From contig NCSJ02000659.1 in NCBI GenBank assembly GCA_002812745.2, positions 1 to 10,248 of the forward strand: a DNA stretch of 10,248 nt, given 5' to 3'. The notes beneath the pieces were generated by a model, which saw nothing but the letters and a program-made list of their open reading frames with translations, searched no databases and was not told where the DNA came from. This document shows, one piece after another, positions 7,506 through 10,248 of the stretch. The DNA comes from Scytalidium lignicola (Eukaryota > Ascomycota > Leotiomycetes). Both the position numbers and the translations under genes were made by a program. Each line of letters starts with the position of its first letter. Position 1 is the first letter of the stretch.

Positions 7506-7641
7506 AGCCTATGAACCCTGGACCCCCTAAGTCCTGGGTCCTTATCATGTGACTGTCTAATTGTCAGGTTCTCTTGTATAACGTATCTATACTGAGCCTC
7601 AAGCCTACACCAATTAGCATGTTACGGTAAAACCCGTAACA

Positions 7642-8429
7642 AATAACTTCTTTGCTTATTATATTTATCTTGTATTTAATTACTTAATTGTTATAAAGTA
7701 TTAAAGGTTATAATAATTTAAAAGGATATTAACTATTTTGCTAGATTTAATAGTATATACTCTTCAATACTTTAAAGTTTTTATGATAATTAACATTTCC
7801 TTATCTGATNTTTGATAATTCCTTTTTATAATGTTTAACTTTTTTGACTAAAATACTAATAGTACTTAGTAATGTCATTTATTAATTTGCTATGATTATG
7901 ATAACACAACTCTTAATACTATATCAGAGGTATTAGTTTTGATTCTTATTCCTTTTTCTAGATCAAAGATTCTTAAAAAACCTCCTTTTACAAAAGCATC
8001 TTTAATGTTTTAAAATATTTCCTTTACAACATCATTCTATTTATAAGCTTAATCTTTCTTTGTAAGTTCAGTTAATAGTATAGAGATTTTAAAATAATCC
8101 TTTATAAATCTTCAGTAATAATTAGCTAACCTTAAGAAACTCTATAATTACTTAATTATCTTAAATAATTCTTATTCTTTAATCAACTAAATCTTATTAT
8201 TAAGAGTTTTTATCCTTTCTTTAAAAATGTAATGTTCTAAGAATTAAACTTATTCCTTATAAAATTCATATTTTACTAGTTTATAATATAATCTTGCCTC
8301 TTATAATACTTTTAAAACAAGCTTAATATACTTCTTATATTCTTTAATATTCTTTAAGTACATATTTATATTATTAAGATATACTATTATGAATTTCTTT
8401 AAGTATTTTTCTAATATTCAGTATTATCC
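7642..8429 (-). pseudogene. RT/RNase H remnant of the older copy
   Basis: It is homologous to 3067-3860 of the complete element and covers the end of the RT palm, thumb and part of RNase H. At 8370-8381 the RT signature reads YLNN, so both Asp of YLDD are Asn here, against only one in the younger copy. Landmarks such as the thumb sequence and the TTCAATACTTTAAAG block near 7762 align position by position with 3190-3205. Stops occur every few codons. An ambiguous base lies at 7810. Confidence 0.8.
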
Positions 8430-9959
8430 TTATAAGATATAACTTAATCTTTCTTTTATTATTATCTAAGTATCTTCAAGTATTTAGTCAAAATCATCTT
8501 AAATCTAAGTTCTTTTTNATTAACAAGAGGAATTTATATATTCTTCTCTTTATAACAATACTTTAAAAGTTAATTTTATAAACTAAAATAAGATCTTCAA
8601 GGTTAAGTTCTTATTCTTCAACAATTACTTTTTCTTATTATATAATTTTATAAAGTTAACTTTTATCTAAGATTTCTTATCCTCTTAGTCCTCTTATACT
8701 AATTATTAGATAATATCTAAAGATTAATACTTTTTCAAAAACAAGATATTACTTTATTAATATAACCTTAAAATTTACTAATACAATTATCTAGATTCCA
8801 TTAACCCTTAGAATTGATCTTTATCTATTTGGATTCTCAACTTCCTCTTTGTCTTAAGAGTATCTTATATACTAAATTCTTCTTATTATTACAAATGTTA
8901 CCTTACTGATTTCCTTATTAAATGTCTTCTTTAAGTTTAAACTTTCTTCTTTTGATGATTTTAACAAGATATCTTTAATTTTTNAAGATTCTCATAACTT
9001 TAACTTTAATTGTTATACTTGACTTATTATCTTTCTTATGAGTATTTGTTATATGTTTAAGAAGTTTACACTTAAAACATAACTTGTTTTTTNCTTCTTT
9101 TGTCAAGTTCTTTAAAGAAGATTCCAAAGATATTCCTTTTTTTNACTTCTGCTTTTAAAGTACTTCTTTCTTTTCCCTTTAAAAATCTTTTTTTTTNCTT
9201 CATAATATCTAACTTTATAAAATCTCTTCAATCTTTCTTTTTNATTAGCTTTCCTTTGATTAAAGTATAATTTACTCTTTTTGTTTAAGCTTATCTTATA
9301 TTACTTATTTTTAATCTTGATAAACAAGTTAATAAAAGTATTAAATATAATAACTATAAGCTATTAATATAATTCCTCCTTAATGGAATCTTTTAAGTTA
9401 ATCTTATACTGATGTATATATACTTCTTCTTCTTAATTAACTGATATTATATATTAATAATAAAACATTGTATATTTACTCAAGCTCTTAGTTTGTCTAA
9501 AATAAGTTAATCATCTCTTAACATTCCTTTTCTTATTAACATCTTTATATAAACGTTTAAGTTCTTTTGTGTAGTTAACTTAACTTATAATAATGTTAAT
9601 TATTTCTTGTTTTTTTNGTTTCTTTATTTATTATGAACTATTTATCCTTAAAGGGTTAAAACTAAGTTTTTATTACTTTTCTTAAGTATGTTAATACTTA
9701 TAAAACCTTATGTATATCTTCAAACAATAGTTTATTATTCAATATTAAATAAGTTCTTATTTGCACAAGATATACTTTTAACTTCTTTTGTCCTTATAGA
9801 ACAGGTTTAACTTGACAATTTTGACTTTTCTAAAGGTTGTTATCAGGATTTACTCAATGTTGTCCTCTAGTTTAAAGTCTAGATCAAGGTCTAGACTTGA
9901 AGCTTTTAGTATTAGAATTAGTTTTAGGTTGGATTTGAGTAATGAAGGTATTAGCTTTA
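8430..9959 (-). pseudogene. Gag remnant of the older copy, truncated
   Basis: It is homologous to about 5379-6977. The zinc knuckle is readable at 9038-9079 as CFKCKLLKHITNTH, where Gly is Lys and the fourth ligand is His. A shorter stretch than in the younger copy around 8867-8950 implies a further small deletion (compare 5805-5960). Many T runs carry ambiguous bases (8984, 9093, 9144, 9197, 9243, 9617) that spoil the frame. The alignment with gag stops around 9959, inside the segment coding for the Gag N-terminal half. Confidence 0.8.
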
Positions 9960-9996
9960 GACTAGCCGGACCGTTGCATTGGACCGTGGTCCCGTC

Positions 9997-10029
9997 CGGA
10001 CGAGACCGTAAGCCACATGGTCTCGTCCG
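9997..10029. repeat. Perfect 11 bp inverted repeat
   Basis: CGGACGAGACC at 9997-10007 pairs exactly with GGTCTCGTCCG at 10019-10029 across an 11-base spacer. As RNA or single-stranded DNA it would form a stable hairpin. Confidence 0.85.
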
Positions 10030-10042
10030 CAAAAATTTAAGC

Positions 10043-10083
10043 GAGACCGTAAGCCACACGGTTCGGTCTCAAGGTTTTGAGAC
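10043..10083. repeat. Two overlapping short inverted repeats
   Basis: GAGACCG (10043-10049) pairs with CGGTCTC (10064-10070). GTCTCAA (10066-10072) pairs with TTGAGAC (10077-10083) across a 4-base spacer. The two stems share bases 10066-10070 and so are mutually exclusive. Confidence 0.75.
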
Positions 10084-10115
10084 GAACGTGAAACGGTCCC
10101 CCACTTTTTGTTGTC

Positions 10116-10145
10116 AGACCAGACCGTAGTCTCACGGTCTGGTCT
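10116..10145. repeat. Perfect 12 bp inverted repeat with 6-base loop
   Basis: AGACCAGACCGT at 10116-10127 pairs exactly with ACGGTCTGGTCT at 10134-10145, loop AGTCTC. It is followed by a T run at 10151-10155, but nothing else suggests a transcription terminator. Confidence 0.85.
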
Positions 10146-10216
10146 CAAAATTTTTAATCTCAGACCGTAGACCGTACAGTCTGGACCGTGAGACCGTAAC
10201 GCTAGACCGTAACGGT

Positions 10217-10248
10217 AATATAACCTAAATTGGAAATAAGCTTTACCT
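10217..10248. other. AT-rich tail, possibly resumed gag sequence
   Basis: After the last ACGGT the sequence returns to AT-rich and ends AAGCTTTACCT. This may correspond to AGTTTCTTTCCT at 6972-6983, the place where the older gag copy broke off. The stretch is too short for certainty. Confidence 0.3.

Larger units (their letters stand above)
479..7641 (-). mobile_element. Ty3/Gypsy chromovirus LTR retrotransposon, complete but inactivated by RIP
   Basis: This is a 7163 bp element with two 346 bp LTRs around a 6471 bp internal region. The 5' LTR is on the right and the 3' LTR on the left, so transcription is leftward. The domain order is Gag, zinc knuckle, protease, RT, RNase H, integrase, GPY/F module and chromodomain. 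That order, with integrase after RNase H and a C-terminal chromodomain, defines the chromoviral branch of Ty3/Gypsy (Metaviridae). Integrase chromodomains in this branch are known to steer integration to heterochromatin. A polypurine tract abuts the 3' LTR. Coding capacity is destroyed by dozens of stops, so it is non-autonomous now. I see no convincing target-site duplication: the left flank ends AACTA and the right flank starts AATAA. Confidence 0.93.
7296..7641 (-). repeat. 5' LTR (copy C), the best preserved LTR
   Basis: It begins TGTTA and ends TAACA, a perfect 5 bp terminal inverted repeat of the TG...CA type. It keeps many GGACC/GGTCC words that have become AAACC or AAGTCC in copies A and B, so it shows the least RIP damage. 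The promoter of the element should be in it. A TATATAAG octamer on the minus strand lies at 7449-7456. Its right edge joins directly to internal sequence of a second copy. Confidence 0.93.
7642..9959 (-). mobile_element. Second, older and truncated copy of the same chromovirus
   Basis: The sequence aligns collinearly with the complete element. Bases 7642-8428 match 3067-about 3860 (C-terminal RT, connection and RNase H), and about 8430-9959 match about 5379-6977 (Gag linker, zinc knuckle and Gag core). About 1.5 kb covering the protease and most of the RT palm is absent. GC content is lower and more C-to-T and G-to-A changes are present than in the complete copy. Right after LTR C the bases AATAACTT are identical to 3067-3074. 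Its 5' LTR is not in the window, because gag is interrupted at about 9960. Confidence 0.88.
9960..10216. repeat. CpG-rich ACCGT/ACGGT palindromic block
   Basis: There is an abrupt change from AT-rich, CpG-free DNA to sequence with more than 20 CpG and about 14 copies of ACCGT or its complement. A 17 bp direct repeat (CGAGACCGTAAGCCACA) occurs at 10001-10017 and 10042-10058. Perfect inverted repeats are listed separately. Overlapping short frames exist on both strands but are by-products of the repeats. It shows no RIP signature and no resemblance to the retrotransposon. It could be a foldback or miniature element, or a satellite fragment; I cannot name the family. Confidence 0.8.

Noticed and set aside
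1..9959. AT-rich mitochondrial or plastid DNA
   Set aside because: No organellar genes are present. Low GC is explained by RIP-type changes in nuclear retrotransposon copies, since homologous copies differ by transitions.
9812..10148. Overlapping frames of 63 to 105 codons on both strands across the palindromic block
   Set aside because: They run from gag remnant into repeat sequence and exist on both strands because of the inverted ACCGT words. There is no start context or domain.
10116..10155. Intrinsic transcription terminator (hairpin followed by T run)
   Set aside because: The context is a fungal genome without bacterial-type termination, and no gene leads into it. The hairpin is better seen as part of the repeat block.
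9997..10210. CRISPR-like array
   Set aside because: The repeats are short, irregularly spaced, in both orientations and in a eukaryotic transposon setting. There is no constant repeat-spacer pattern.

Overview
This window looks like a transposon graveyard from a filamentous fungus, most likely an ascomycete (Pezizomycotina). The basis is an AT-rich, nearly CpG-free sequence and LTR retrotransposon copies whose differences are almost all C-to-T or G-to-A. In-frame stops and missense changes match that pattern, which is the signature of repeat-induced point mutation (RIP). The taxon is an inference; no host gene, rRNA or tRNA is visible.

Layout. (1) 1-341 is a strongly mutated LTR (copy A). 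(2) 342-478 is AT-rich sequence of uncertain origin. (3) 479-7641 is a structurally complete Ty3/Gypsy chromovirus on the minus strand, 7163 bp long. Its 3' LTR is 479-824, with a polypurine tract at 825-839, and its 5' LTR is 7296-7641. Gag and Pol run from about 7210 down to about 1300. In transcription order I can read an acidic Gag N-terminus, a Gag core, a zinc knuckle, protease, reverse transcriptase, RNase H, integrase, GPY/F module and chromodomain. From the zinc knuckle through the chromodomain every landmark lies in one reading frame, broken only by stop codons. (4) 7642-9959 is a second, older and more degraded copy of the same family on the same strand. It lacks about 1.5 kb (protease and the front of RT) and is cut off inside gag. 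(5) About 9960-10216 is a completely different, CpG-rich block built from ACCGT/ACGGT words and several perfect inverted repeats. It shows no RIP signature. (6) 10217-10248 is a short AT-rich tail, possibly resumed gag sequence.

None of the genes can make an intact protein. The protease, RT and RNase H catalytic aspartates read as asparagine, while the integrase D,D,E codons survive between stops. The complete element either inserted into the older copy at a site equivalent to its own position 3067, or the region is a recombined tandem array of LTRs and internal segments; evidence for each is given below. The points most worth checking are the palindromic ACCGT block, the single-frame Gag-Pol, and a Gag zinc knuckle whose last ligand is Tyr in one copy and His in the other.
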